In this document: positions 19,152 through 27,552 of the stretch, piece by piece
How the letters are laid out: every line of letters starts with the position of its first letter
How positions within the stretch are numbered: the first letter of the stretch is position 1
Assembly (NCBI GenBank): GCA_964441755.1
Contig: CAYTVG010000018.1
Span: forward strand, 4,377-68,376
Length of the DNA stretch: 64,000 nt
Direction: 5' to 3'
From: JAUMBM01 sp964441755
Lineage (GTDB): Bacteria; Bacteroidota; Bacteroidia; Chitinophagales; Saprospiraceae
Notes under the pieces: model-generated
Told to the model about the DNA's origin: nothing
Databases searched by the model: none
Seen by the model: only the letters and a program-made list of their open reading frames with translations
Position numbers and translations under genes: made by a program

Positions 19152-19886
19152 ATGAAAGTAACCAATAAACCATTGATTTTCCTGTTATCGCTCAGCGCCT
19201 TCTTTTCAATTGTTGGCTGCAAGCTCGGTACGGCTCTGCCTGAAAAAGCAGCGGTTATGCGCGTACAGTTGCGCAAAGATGCCTGCTTTGGAGAGTGTCC
19301 GGTGTTCACACTCACTATTTATTCCACGGGCAGGGCTACGTATGAGGGAGAGCACTATACGCCTCTGACAGGGCTTTACGAATCTCAACTTACCGATGGC
19401 CAGTACAAATCGCTCATAATGGCTTTTGAGGATGCTGAGCTGTTTGATCTTCCAAGCCTCTATAAAAGTGAGATACCCGATTTGCCGGTAGTTACGCTCC
19501 GGTATGTGAATGAGGGAGGAGAGATGAAGGAAATTATGGGACGTGAGAACAGGCCAGAAATTGTCATGGAGCTTGAAAGAGTATTAGATGCACTGATTGA
19601 TGAAATCAGCTGGAAGCAGGTCATTTCAAAAGATACTGGTCTGCCTGTAGGCACCATAACCAACCAGATTATCGTTGAATTGGCACCGGATATTGATCCT
19701 CAGGTATGGAAGCAGGGGTACGCCAAGCAACAACTCGAAATACTGGAGCAATTAGCCCCTAACCAGCCCATTTGGTTGATAACATTTGATGAAAACAAAA
19801 TGACAGGCACTGAGCTGCTCGCTTTTTTGCGAAAAGATCCCAATGTATTCAGGGCTGAATTTAATAAGGAGGTGCGGGGAAGGTGA
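19152..19886 (+). CDS. DUF6438 lipoprotein
   Basis: The start at ATG 19152 gives a signal peptide ending in a lipobox (FSIVGC). The mature part begins with the DUF6438 pattern: VQLRKDACFGECPVFTLTIY, with the two conserved Cys of CFGECP, then a short beta-sheet domain (GRATYEGEHY). The C-terminal hundred residues (EISWKQ onward) are a second, less conserved alpha/beta part. It is probably a periplasmic or outer-membrane lipoprotein. No function is established for the family. A Bacteroidota-type promoter precedes it. Confidence 0.7.
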   Translation: MKVTNKPLIFLLSLSAFFSIVGCKLGTALPEKAAVMRVQLRKDACFGECPVFTLTIYSTGRATYEGEHYTPLTGLYESQLTDGQYKSLIMAFEDAELFDLPSLYKSEIPDLPVVTLRYVNEGGEMKEIMGRENRPEIVMELERVLDALIDEISWKQVISKDTGLPVGTITNQIIVELAPDIDPQVWKQGYAKQQLEILEQLAPNQPIWLITFDENKMTGTELLAFLRKDPNVFRAEFNKEVRGR

Positions 19887-19976
19887 ATGGGCTTATGAGC
19901 CCGGAGCAGGCTGTTGGCACTGTTGTACCCGTATTGATCAGGTTTATTAACCGTAATAATCAGAAAAAACTGAGCA

Positions 19977-20393
19977 GTGTATAGTATTGATTACTCAAAA
20001 CGCGTCCGCTATGGAGAAACTGACCAAATGGGTTATTTGTACCATGGGGTATATGCGCAGTATTACGAGATTGGTCGTGTGGAAATGCTCAGAAGTCTTG
20101 GTGTTACCTACCGGGACATGGAAGAAGCGCATGGCATACTAATGCCGGTCATGAGTCTGCAGATGCGTTTTGTACGGCCTGCCTTGTATGATCAGTTATT
20201 GACCATTCGTACAACTTTGCGCACACTACCTGTAGATACGATAACCTTTTATGTTGACATTTACAATGAAGACAGAAAGCTGGTGAGTGGTGGGTCTGTA
20301 CGGCTCTGTTTTATTGATCGGGAGACGCGCAAAACCATAGCAGTGCCGCCCTATTTAGTGGATATTCTACGGCCATTCTTTCATGAAGCATAA
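19977..20393 (+). CDS. Acyl-CoA thioesterase, YbgC/4HBT hot-dog family
   Basis: This small hot-dog-fold thioesterase hydrolyses acyl-CoA or acyl-ACP. It begins at GTG 19977, and I see no ATG that would keep the first strand. The active-site segment is the family form: VRYGETDQMGYLYHGVYAQYYEIGR, with the catalytic Asp in ETDQMG. MRFVRPALYDQLL and ITFYVDIYNEDRKLV follow. The 138-residue length is normal. Its last 11 bases overlap the start of the YihY gene, so the two are translationally coupled. The physiological substrate is unknown. Confidence 0.85.
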   Translation: MYSIDYSKRVRYGETDQMGYLYHGVYAQYYEIGRVEMLRSLGVTYRDMEEAHGILMPVMSLQMRFVRPALYDQLLTIRTTLRTLPVDTITFYVDIYNEDRKLVSGGSVRLCFIDRETRKTIAVPPYLVDILRPFFHEA

Positions 20394-21414
20394 CTACTTT
20401 GATACAGCCCATTGGAAGCGGAGGTTTTGGAGCCTGCCGGTTGTAGTGAGAAGTATAGAGTGGAGTAAAACCCATTCATTACCGGGGTTTTTCAACGTAC
20501 CTATCTATGATGTAGTTGTTTTTGTCTACGATGAATCGCGGAAATTTGACCTGTTTACGCGTGCCAATAGTATTGCGTTCAGCTTTTTCATGTCACTATT
20601 TCCGACCATTCTCATGTTTTTCACTGTGTTGCCGTTTGTGCTAGGGTTTGTGGCCGATTTTTGGCCTGAGTTTGGCAATTTCAACCAAATTTTAGAGGAT
20701 GAAATCCATCGGGTTATGCCGGGACAAGCGGGAGATATTTTATTTTCTTATATCTATGATATTGTCAACGAGCCAAGGATAGGCCTGTTGTCATTTGGTT
20801 TTGTGCTGACGGTTTATTTCAGTTCAAACGGCATGCTTGCGATGATGCAAAGCTTTGAAAAATCGTATCACAACGTAACCTTCAAACAGCGTTCGGAGTT
20901 AAAAAAGCGATTCATTGCCATTGGGCTCACGGGGGTGTTAGGGATGATGGTAGTAGCATCGGTGATTCTGGTAATTTTGGGCAACCAGTTGCTGTATTGG
21001 TTGAGTGAGTATATATTGTTGTCCGGGCTTAGCCTAAGCGGTGTGGATATGCTACGCTGGATCGTGATTATCATCTTTTACTATTTTTGTATTGCGTTCT
21101 TATATCGCTATGGTGCAGCAACTTATCGCCGGTTTTCGTTTTTTTCACCAGGGACTACGCTGGCTACCCTGCTTTGTATTTTATCTTCCTGGGCATTTTC
21201 ATTTTACATTGACGAATTCAACCGGTATGACAGTTACGCCAAATTTTACGGTTCGATTACCACCATCATCATTGTGATGCTGTGGATACAAATCAATGCG
21301 TTGGTCCTATTGATTGGTTTTGAACTAAACGCCAGTATCGCTGTCAACAGTGACCGATTGCGGGCTATTCTGAATATGCGGCATAAGCCTGCTGACGAAC
21401 AGGGAGAAGTGTAA
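20383..21414 (+). CDS. YihY/BrkB-family inner-membrane protein
   Basis: This is a polytopic membrane protein of the YihY (formerly mis-called RNase BN) family. The conserved entry is YDESRKFDLFTRANSIAFSFFMSLFPTILMFF. Six membrane helices follow, including LLSFGFVLTVYFSSNGMLAMM, FIAIGLTGVLGMMVVASVILVIL, WIVIIIFYYFCIAFLYRYGA and TIIIVMLWIQINALVLLIGFELNA. The family is proposed to act in export or envelope homeostasis, without a settled function. It overlaps the thioesterase gene upstream by 11 bases. Confidence 0.85.
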   Translation: MKHNYFDTAHWKRRFWSLPVVVRSIEWSKTHSLPGFFNVPIYDVVVFVYDESRKFDLFTRANSIAFSFFMSLFPTILMFFTVLPFVLGFVADFWPEFGNFNQILEDEIHRVMPGQAGDILFSYIYDIVNEPRIGLLSFGFVLTVYFSSNGMLAMMQSFEKSYHNVTFKQRSELKKRFIAIGLTGVLGMMVVASVILVILGNQLLYWLSEYILLSGLSLSGVDMLRWIVIIIFYYFCIAFLYRYGAATYRRFSFFSPGTTLATLLCILSSWAFSFYIDEFNRYDSYAKFYGSITTIIIVMLWIQINALVLLIGFELNASIAVNSDRLRAILNMRHKPADEQGEV

Positions 21415-21506
21415 AAAAATTAGCAAGCAGTACGTTGGCCGGGTTGATATTGGCCGCAGCGATGAACACATGCTGAATCTGATCCGGCGATGTACTTTTT
21501 TGTTGA

Positions 21507-21538
21507 TTTTGCGCATTTTTAAAAAAAAAAGCGCAAAA
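21507..21538. repeat. Hairpin TTTTGCGC/GCGCAAAA around a T/A loop
   Basis: An 8-bp perfect stem encloses a 16-base loop of ATTTTT plus ten A residues in the gap between yihY and the DUF3024 gene. The long homopolymer runs on both strands make it a possible terminator region, but it lacks a clean T run after the stem. Confidence 0.3.
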
Positions 21539-21647
21539 GGGCTGAAAAAAAAACCGGCTACGGGAAAACATCTTTGAGGATCGGATAAAAAAATACCAAT
21601 ATATTCCTTTTGGAAATCAATTTCTTGTAAAGTATAAGCAATAAATC

Positions 21648-21995
21648 ATGGCAATTGATGAAATGCAGGCAGGAGAAATCATTGAAGAAATGGAGCGTTT
21701 TTTATCGAGGATAAGACCCCCGGAAGCTATTCGAAGCCAACTAGACATTGGGTATCGAATAGAAGATCAGAGTATCTTGGTTCTTGAGATCAGACCTCGC
21801 TGGGACAAGCCTGAGATACGTCTTGAAATGCCCATAGCGAAAGCTACCTTTGTGAAAGCCAGGAATCACTGGAAAGTATACTGGATGCGAGGAAATTTGA
21901 AATGGGAGAGCTATCCTCCCCAACCTACAGTAAAACACTTAGCAGAATTCACTAAGCTTGTTGAGGAAGACGACCATTACTGTTTCTGGGGTTGA
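21648..21995 (+). CDS. DUF3024 protein
   Basis: This 115-residue cytoplasmic protein of the DUF3024 family has no known activity. Recognisable parts are the helix EIIEEMERFLSRIRPPEAIR, the strand pair DQSILVLEIRPRWDKPEIRLEMPIAKATFVKARNHW (given here only as a guide to position, residues about 38-75) and the ending KWESYPPQPTVKHLAEFTKLVEEDDHYCFWG, where the Asp/His/Cys and final Phe are typical. It faces infC tail to tail. Confidence 0.7.
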   Translation: MAIDEMQAGEIIEEMERFLSRIRPPEAIRSQLDIGYRIEDQSILVLEIRPRWDKPEIRLEMPIAKATFVKARNHWKVYWMRGNLKWESYPPQPTVKHLAEFTKLVEEDDHYCFWG

Positions 21996-22130
21996 GATAT
22001 ACATTTCGCGGGTGTTAGCCAGCAGCAGTACATAAACAAGACAGATGCGAGACACAGGCACGGCTATTGTCTCGCATCAGCAGGAAGTGAATATATGTGT
22101 CGAAAGCAGCTTACAATTGCCAGGCGACAG

Positions 22131-22742
22131 TTATTTCTTTGGAGCAGCAGCCTTTTTGGGAGCGACCATAACGATCATTCGCCGTCCTTCGAGTTTTGGC
22201 AGTGACTCTGCAGCTCCAAGATCTTCAAGTTCTTTCAAGAAGCGGAGGAGAAGTAACTCACCGCGATCTTTGAATACGATGGCGCGCCCTTTGAACTGGA
22301 CGTAAGCTTTGACTTTAGAGCCTTCATCCAAAAACATACGAGCATGTCTGACTTTGAATTCAAAGTCGTGATCATCAGTGTTAGGGCCAAATCGAATTTC
22401 TTTGATAACCGTTTTAGCCGCTTTTGCTTTGATTTCTTTTTCCTTCTTCTTTTTCTCGTAGAGAAACTTATTGAAGTCTGTAATTTTTACGACAGGAGGT
22501 TTGGCATTGGGGGATATTTCTACCAGATCGAGAGCCATTCGTTCAGCCCATTCACGGAGCTGACGGGTAGGATAGATACCTGATTCGACAGATTTACCAA
22601 TCAGTTGCCCGAGTTCTTCCAGATTTTCCCCTACCAGACGTGCTTCAGGGATTCGGATCATATCGTTGACCCGGAATTTATTTTTTTCTTCTTCGCGGGC
22701 GTCCCTACGGACATTTATTTGCGGTCTGTTTTGCTTAGCCAA
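22131..22742 (-). CDS. infC: Translation initiation factor IF-3 with a non-AUG start
   Basis: IF-3 keeps the 30S subunit free and checks the start codon and initiator tRNA. The N-domain (FRVNDMIRIPEARLVGENLEELG), the Lys-rich linker (FLYEKKKKEKEIKAKA) and the C-domain (EIRFGPNTDDHDFEFKVRHA) are complete, with an Ala/Lys tail. There is no ATG before the first conserved segment. TTG at 22742 (reading MAKQNRPQIN) is the best start, and TTG at 22781 is possible. A rare start codon fits the known self-control of infC. rpmI and rplT, its usual partners, do not follow. The clpC terminator lies about 50 bases upstream. Confidence 0.93.
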   Translation of the reverse strand: MAKQNRPQINVRRDAREEEKNKFRVNDMIRIPEARLVGENLEELGQLIGKSVESGIYPTRQLREWAERMALDLVEISPNAKPPVVKITDFNKFLYEKKKKEKEIKAKAAKTVIKEIRFGPNTDDHDFEFKVRHARMFLDEGSKVKAYVQFKGRAIVFKDRGELLLLRFLKELEDLGAAESLPKLEGRRMIVMVAPKKAAAPKK

Positions 22743-22792
22743 ACGAAATTTATTTAGTGACAGTTTACTTTGAGAATGCAAAAAAAAGAAAA

Positions 22793-22830
22793 AGCGCCGT
22801 CCTAAACATTATATGACGGCGCTTTTTTTT
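22793..22830. terminator. Bidirectional-looking terminator between clpC and infC
   Basis: AGCGCCGTC and GACGGCGCT form a perfect 9-bp stem around a 13-base loop, with T runs on both sides: eight T on the plus strand and TTTTTCTTTTTTTT on the minus strand. Its position just after the clpC stop makes it the clpC terminator. infC begins right behind it, so infC expression needs read-through or its own promoter. Confidence 0.85.
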
Positions 22831-22835
22831 GATAA

Positions 22836-25400
22836 TTATTCATTTACGTCCTGACCGACGACTTTAGGGAAGCCAATAATGATGGCATCGCCCTCTTCGT
22901 TGAGAGAAGCTTCGAGTACGCTTCCCTCGGCGGGACTGTTGCTGAGAATAAACTCAGCCAATGGATCCTCTATGTATTTTTGTATAGCCCTGTGCAGCGG
23001 TCGTGCACCGAATTGAGGATCGAAGCCCTTCGTAGCGACAAACTTTTTGGCATCTTCCGTAAGTATCAACTGGAATCCCATGCCGGTAAGCCGCTTGTCG
23101 AGATCAGTAAGCGTGATATCGATGATTTTGAATATTTCGGCCTGGTCGAGGCTATTGAATACGATTACATCATCGATACGGTTGAGAAACTCCGGAGAGA
23201 AGGTACGCTTGAGGGCATTTTGAATGACAGTTTTGCTGTTATCTTCTGCCGCCTGCACACGAGCCTGCGTTGCAAAGCCTACGCCTTGTCCAAAATCCTT
23301 CAACTGTCGTACCCCCACGTTGGAGGTCATGATGATAAGTGTATTCTTAAAATCAACCTTTCTGCCCAGCCCATCCGTCAGTTGACCGTCATCCAGCACC
23401 TGCAGGAGGATGTTGTACACATCGGGATGCGCCTTCTCTATTTCATCGAGCAGCACGACGGAATAAGGCTTGCGGCGCACTTTTTCTGTGAGTTGGCCTC
23501 CTTCCTCATAGCCAACATAGCCCGGAGGGGCGCCGATGAGTCTGCTGACAGAGAACTTTTCCATATACTCGCTCATATCTATGCGAATGAGCGCATCGTC
23601 GCTATCGAACAGATAGCGCGCGAGCGCCTTAGCGAGCTCAGTTTTACCTACTCCGGTAGGACCCAGGAAAATGAAGGTTCCGATCGGTTTTTTCGGATCC
23701 TTGAGTCCGACGCGATTCCGTTGAATAGCCTTGACAATCTTGCCGATCGCTTCATCCTGACCGATGATAACTCCCTGAAGATCCTTGTCCATATTGACAA
23801 GTTTCTTGCTTTCGCTTTGAGCAACCCTACGAACGGGGATACCCGTCATCATGGATACCACTTCTGCAATATCTTCTTCCTCAACCGGGTAGCGCTTAGT
23901 TTTGGCTTCTTCTTCCCAGCGAAGTTTTTCCTGATCGAGCTGCCGAATCAGTTTAGACTCCTGGTCGCGCATATCGGCGGCCTTTTCGTATTGCTGGTTG
24001 CGAACGGCCGTGTTTTTGCGTTCTTTAACATCCTCAATCTCTTTTTCCAGCGCCTCAATGTGCTTGGGTACATGGATATTTTTGAGGTGAGTACGAGCAC
24101 CCACTTCATCGAGTACGTCAATCGCCTTATCCGGCAGGAATCGGTCAGTAATATAGCGATCACTGAGCCTTACACAAGCCTGAATAGCTTCGTCGGCATA
24201 GGTCACGTTGTGAAACTCCTCGTATTTGGCCTTTATGTTGTTGAGGATATGCACTGTCTCTTCCGCGCTGGGAGGGTCGACCATTACCTTTTGGAAACGG
24301 CGATCGAGCGCCCCGTCCTTTTCGATGTGCTGACGATACTCATCCAGCGTTGATGCGCCGATACATTGCAGTTCACCTCTTGCCAGCGCAGGCTTGAAGA
24401 TATTGGAAGCATCGAGTGAGCCGGTGGCACCACCGGCACCCACTATGGTATGAATTTCATCGATGAACAGGATCACATCGCGGGACTTCTCCAATTCGGA
24501 CATGATGGCCTTCATACGTTCCTCAAACTGGCCGCGGTATTTGGTGCCGGCCACCAGCGCAGCGAGGTCGAGCATGACGATTCGCTTATTGAAGAGCGTG
24601 CGCGACACTTTCTTTTGGAAGATGCGCAGTGCGAGACCCTCAACGATAGCTGTTTTACCTACGCCCGGCTCACCAATCAGAATAGGATTATTCTTTTTAC
24701 GGCGGCTTAGAATTTGGCTGACCCGTTCAATTTCTGTTTCTCTGCCGATGATTGGATCCAGTCGACCTTCCTCGGCAAGTTTAGTGATGTCACGACCAAA
24801 GTTATCCAGTACAGGCGTACGCGACTTGGCCGGTGATTTACTGCGTTGCTGGTAACTGCGCTGATCATCCTCTTCGTAGGAGTCATCCTGTTCAGAAGGG
24901 GACTGCGCAAACAGATCGGGTTTGCTGGTGCTGAAGTCCTGTTCCTGCCTCACGTACTCCAATTCTGCTTTAAACATGTCATAATCGACATCAAATTGCT
25001 GCAGAATACGGGATGCAGGGTTGTCTTTATCTTTCAGGATAGAAAGCATGAGGTGTTCCGGAAAAATCTCCTCATTTTTGAGGGACTTAGCTTCCAGAAA
25101 CGTGATTTTCAGAACCTTTTCAGCCTGTTTGTTGAGGGGTAGGTTGCTTACATTCAAACTGGAGTTAGCAGAACCCGGGATTCGCTGAACGGTGCTGGCA
25201 ACAGTTTGTCGCAACTCCTCAGCATCGATATCCAGCGAGGCCAGAACCTTTAGGGGCAAGCCCTCCTGGTCGCTGAGCAAGCCAAGCAGCAGGTGCTCCG
25301 TACCTATGAAGTCATGGCCAAGGCGCAGTGCTTCATTGCGGCTGTGAGAGATTACCTGCTTCACTTTGGGAGAAAACTTCCTACTATTACTATTGTTCAT
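22836..25400 (-). CDS. clpC: ClpC-type AAA+ unfoldase
   Basis: This Hsp100 ATPase unfolds substrates for the ClpP protease and takes part in stress proteostasis. The order is: Clp N-domain repeats (GHDFIGTEHLLLGLL; IFPEHLMLSIL); a linker with Ser/Asp-rich sequence; the first AAA module (Walker A GEPGVGKT); a middle coiled coil with a UVR-like stretch (QQYEKAADMRDQESKL); the second AAA module (Walker A GPTGVGKT, DEIEKAHPDVYNILLQ); and the C-terminal D2-small domain. At 854 residues it is the normal size. The ClpP-docking loop form [LIV]GF was not verified. A promoter-like pair lies upstream at 25451-25481. Confidence 0.96.
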   Translation of the reverse strand: MNNSNSRKFSPKVKQVISHSRNEALRLGHDFIGTEHLLLGLLSDQEGLPLKVLASLDIDAEELRQTVASTVQRIPGSANSSLNVSNLPLNKQAEKVLKITFLEAKSLKNEEIFPEHLMLSILKDKDNPASRILQQFDVDYDMFKAELEYVRQEQDFSTSKPDLFAQSPSEQDDSYEEDDQRSYQQRSKSPAKSRTPVLDNFGRDITKLAEEGRLDPIIGRETEIERVSQILSRRKKNNPILIGEPGVGKTAIVEGLALRIFQKKVSRTLFNKRIVMLDLAALVAGTKYRGQFEERMKAIMSELEKSRDVILFIDEIHTIVGAGGATGSLDASNIFKPALARGELQCIGASTLDEYRQHIEKDGALDRRFQKVMVDPPSAEETVHILNNIKAKYEEFHNVTYADEAIQACVRLSDRYITDRFLPDKAIDVLDEVGARTHLKNIHVPKHIEALEKEIEDVKERKNTAVRNQQYEKAADMRDQESKLIRQLDQEKLRWEEEAKTKRYPVEEEDIAEVVSMMTGIPVRRVAQSESKKLVNMDKDLQGVIIGQDEAIGKIVKAIQRNRVGLKDPKKPIGTFIFLGPTGVGKTELAKALARYLFDSDDALIRIDMSEYMEKFSVSRLIGAPPGYVGYEEGGQLTEKVRRKPYSVVLLDEIEKAHPDVYNILLQVLDDGQLTDGLGRKVDFKNTLIIMTSNVGVRQLKDFGQGVGFATQARVQAAEDNSKTVIQNALKRTFSPEFLNRIDDVIVFNSLDQAEIFKIIDITLTDLDKRLTGMGFQLILTEDAKKFVATKGFDPQFGARPLHRAIQKYIEDPLAEFILSNSPAEGSVLEASLNEEGDAIIIGFPKVVGQDVNE

Positions 25401-25826
25401 GTTAGACTACTTTCTTAGTTCAAACTGCCCCTTACATTGGTTGTCAGTAACAATATTAAGGCAATTGTCAAATAATACAAAACTTAAGCCATTGAAGTTT
25501 CAAAAAAGCCTAACTGTTTTTACAAAATGTACCATTGACTGAAAAAAGTATCCCTCGGGAAAGAATTAATGCGCGTGAGTCCTGACGACAACAGATTTTG
25601 AAGACTTTGTTAAAGCGGTCTTCGTCCCTGTTTCTTGAAATTTGATCTAAAAATACATGTTTCATCGCGAAAAAAATATACATTTGCCATGCTAAAATGG
25701 CTCAATAAAGATTGTTGTATCATTGGCAGTACGGGTTAGCCGGTATCCCTGTTTCGCAACCATCTCCTGTGCCGCTTTGGGGCTCAGCCCAGCAGGATCA
25801 TCAACCCAAAAATAATAATCCAACAG
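25401..25826. other. Divergent intergenic region clpC to STAS gene
   Basis: This region holds the clpC promoter and presumably that of the STAS gene. A minus-strand open frame at 25692-25877 reads a protein-like tail (DDPAGLSPKAAQEMVAKQGY), but its start would overlap the STAS gene and no family is recognised. I do not call it as a gene. Confidence 0.45.
25451..25481 (-). promoter_or_regulatory. Predicted clpC promoter
   Basis: On the minus strand TTTG (25481-25478) is followed after 19 bases by TAATATTG (25458-25451). This fits TTTG-N19-TAnnTTTG with one mismatch. The leader to the clpC ATG would be about 45 bases. No CIRCE or CtsR-like repeat is seen. Confidence 0.5.
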
Positions 25827-26237
25827 ATGAAGTTTTCGATCGATAAACAAGACAAGTATACGCTCCTCAGCCTGCAAGAAGAATCCCTCACAGCTGCGCT
25901 CGCTCCCGACCTCAAATCTGAGTTTGTCTTTTTATCTAACGAGGGAACGGCCAACCTTATTTTGGATTTATCAGGGGTGAAATTTATCGACTCCTCCGGA
26001 TTGAGCGCTATTTTGGTGGCAGATCGTCTGTGGAAAGATCTCGGAAGCTTCGTGATTACGGGCATCGTCCATCCGAGCGTTAAAAAGCTTATTGAAATTA
26101 CACGCCTTGATACGACCCTTACCATAGTCCCCAGTTTGTCTGAGGCGATCGATTTCGTATTCATGGAAGAGTTGCAGCGCGAAATCATGGCGGAAGGAGG
26201 AGATGACGAAGCAGACGAAGAGGAAGATCAGGCTTAA
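25827..26237 (+). CDS. STAS-domain anti-sigma factor antagonist
   Basis: This small cytoplasmic partner-switching protein is of the SpoIIAA/RsbV type. Its STAS core includes LILDLSGVKFIDSSGLSAIL, where the Ser of DSSGLSA is the residue a cognate kinase would phosphorylate. The 136-residue protein carries an unusual acidic tail (AEGGDDEADEEEDQA). No anti-sigma kinase or phosphatase gene is adjacent, so its partners must be elsewhere. A good terminator follows. Confidence 0.85.
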   Translation: MKFSIDKQDKYTLLSLQEESLTAALAPDLKSEFVFLSNEGTANLILDLSGVKFIDSSGLSAILVADRLWKDLGSFVITGIVHPSVKKLIEITRLDTTLTIVPSLSEAIDFVFMEELQREIMAEGGDDEADEEEDQA

Positions 26238-26318
26238 TAAGCTTTTGTTGGTGGCTATAGATTAACCGGAAGTGGTCTTAGGCAGCTTTAGCTGCCAGGG
26301 ACCATCTCGAATAGTGGC

Positions 26319-26362
26319 GGGCTTTGTTGTTTTTAAAAAAAATCAACAAGGCCCATTTTTTT
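26319..26362 (+). terminator. Terminator after the STAS gene
   Basis: GGGCTTTGTTG and CAACAAGGCCC form an 11-bp stem with one G-T pair around a T/A loop, followed by a run of seven T. A second small perfect hairpin, GGCAGC-TTTA-GCTGCC, lies just upstream at 26281-26296. Confidence 0.8.
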
Positions 26363-26466
26363 ACTATTGGGTGCTGCTAAAGGCAGTCGGGTATCTGTAA
26401 GCTTCTTTTTCGCATGAGCGGTGACGGATCCCTGCCTGTAGTCGCTGCAATTGGCCAAAAGGGGAT

Positions 26467-27552
26467 ATGACAGATTTCCGAAAAATCATCCACATCGATA
26501 TGGATGCCTTTTATGCTTCGGTAGAACAGCGTGACAGGCCAGATTTGCGCGGCAAGCCGATAGCAGTAGGAGGGGGTGGTGCCCGTGGCGTTGTAGCATC
26601 TGCGAGCTACGAGGCTCGTCGTTATGGCGTTCGCTCGGCCATGTCTGGTCGGGCAGCCAGCCGTTTGTGTCCGGAGTTGATTTTTGTTTCAGCGCGTTTT
26701 GACGCTTATGCAGAGGCCTCCCGCCAGATTCGCGCCATATTTCATGAATACACAGACCTGGTGGAGCCACTGTCATTGGATGAGGCTTACCTGGATGTAA
26801 GCAATCCTTTGAAGGGGCCTCCCTCTGCTACCCTGATAGCAGCAGAAATACGAAAGCGCATACATGAGACTACAGGTCTTACAGCCTCTGCCGGGATATC
26901 ATTCAATAAATTTCTCGCCAAAGTTGCCTCTGACATCAACAAGCCCGACGGGATGAAGGTCATCCTCCCGGAAGAAGCCATGGCATTTCTCGACCTGTTG
27001 CCGATTGAAAAATTTCATGGCATTGGTAAAGTTACGGCCAACAGGATGCGTTCCCGCGGGATATCGTGCGGAGCTGAGCTGCGGCAATTCGATGAGCTAA
27101 GCCTGATCAAGTGGTTTGGAAAAATGGGGGCACACTACTACCGCATCGTACGAGCGGAGGATCAACGGCCGGTAAATCCCTGGCGCATCAGAAAGTCTAT
27201 CGGCACGGAGCGCACCTTTAGGGAAGACATAGCAGATCCGGATCTGCTGGCCGACAGGCTCGAGGGTATCGCCCGGGGGCTTTTCGAAGAAATGGAGCGC
27301 AAAAGCCTTTACGGCCGGACCTTGACGCTCAAATGGAAGACACCGGCCTTTCAGCGCTTCAACAGGAGTCGTTCCTTCAGTACAGCCTTGCGGCAGTGGG
27401 AAACGCTGAACAGTGCAGCTTCAGGTCTGTTGCGTGAAAACCTGCAGGCAATAGGCTATGTACGCCTGCTCGGCCTGTCGGTATCCAATTTGGAACCGGC
27501 ACAGGCACAGCCTGACGGACAGCTACAACTACCGTTTGCAGACACTGATTAA
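26467..27552 (+). CDS. dinB: DNA polymerase IV (Y-family translesion polymerase)
   Basis: This error-prone polymerase bypasses template lesions. Catalytic residues lie in HIDMDAFYASVEQ near the N terminus and in SLDEAYLDV at about residue 100. The palm/thumb helix-hairpin-helix is in FHGIGKVTANRM, and the little-finger domain follows (RKSIGTERTFREDI). The C-terminal QLQLPF is a good sliding-clamp binding motif. At 361 residues it is typical. No SOS box can be assigned. It overlaps the end of the convergent TPR gene by 4 bases. Confidence 0.95.
   Translation: MTDFRKIIHIDMDAFYASVEQRDRPDLRGKPIAVGGGGARGVVASASYEARRYGVRSAMSGRAASRLCPELIFVSARFDAYAEASRQIRAIFHEYTDLVEPLSLDEAYLDVSNPLKGPPSATLIAAEIRKRIHETTGLTASAGISFNKFLAKVASDINKPDGMKVILPEEAMAFLDLLPIEKFHGIGKVTANRMRSRGISCGAELRQFDELSLIKWFGKMGAHYYRIVRAEDQRPVNPWRIRKSIGTERTFREDIADPDLLADRLEGIARGLFEEMERKSLYGRTLTLKWKTPAFQRFNRSRSFSTALRQWETLNSAASGLLRENLQAIGYVRLLGLSVSNLEPAQAQPDGQLQLPFADTD

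Noticed and set aside
22980..24353. Open frame of 457 codons on the plus strand inside clpC
   Set aside because: Antisense shadow of clpC; no domain and no start context.
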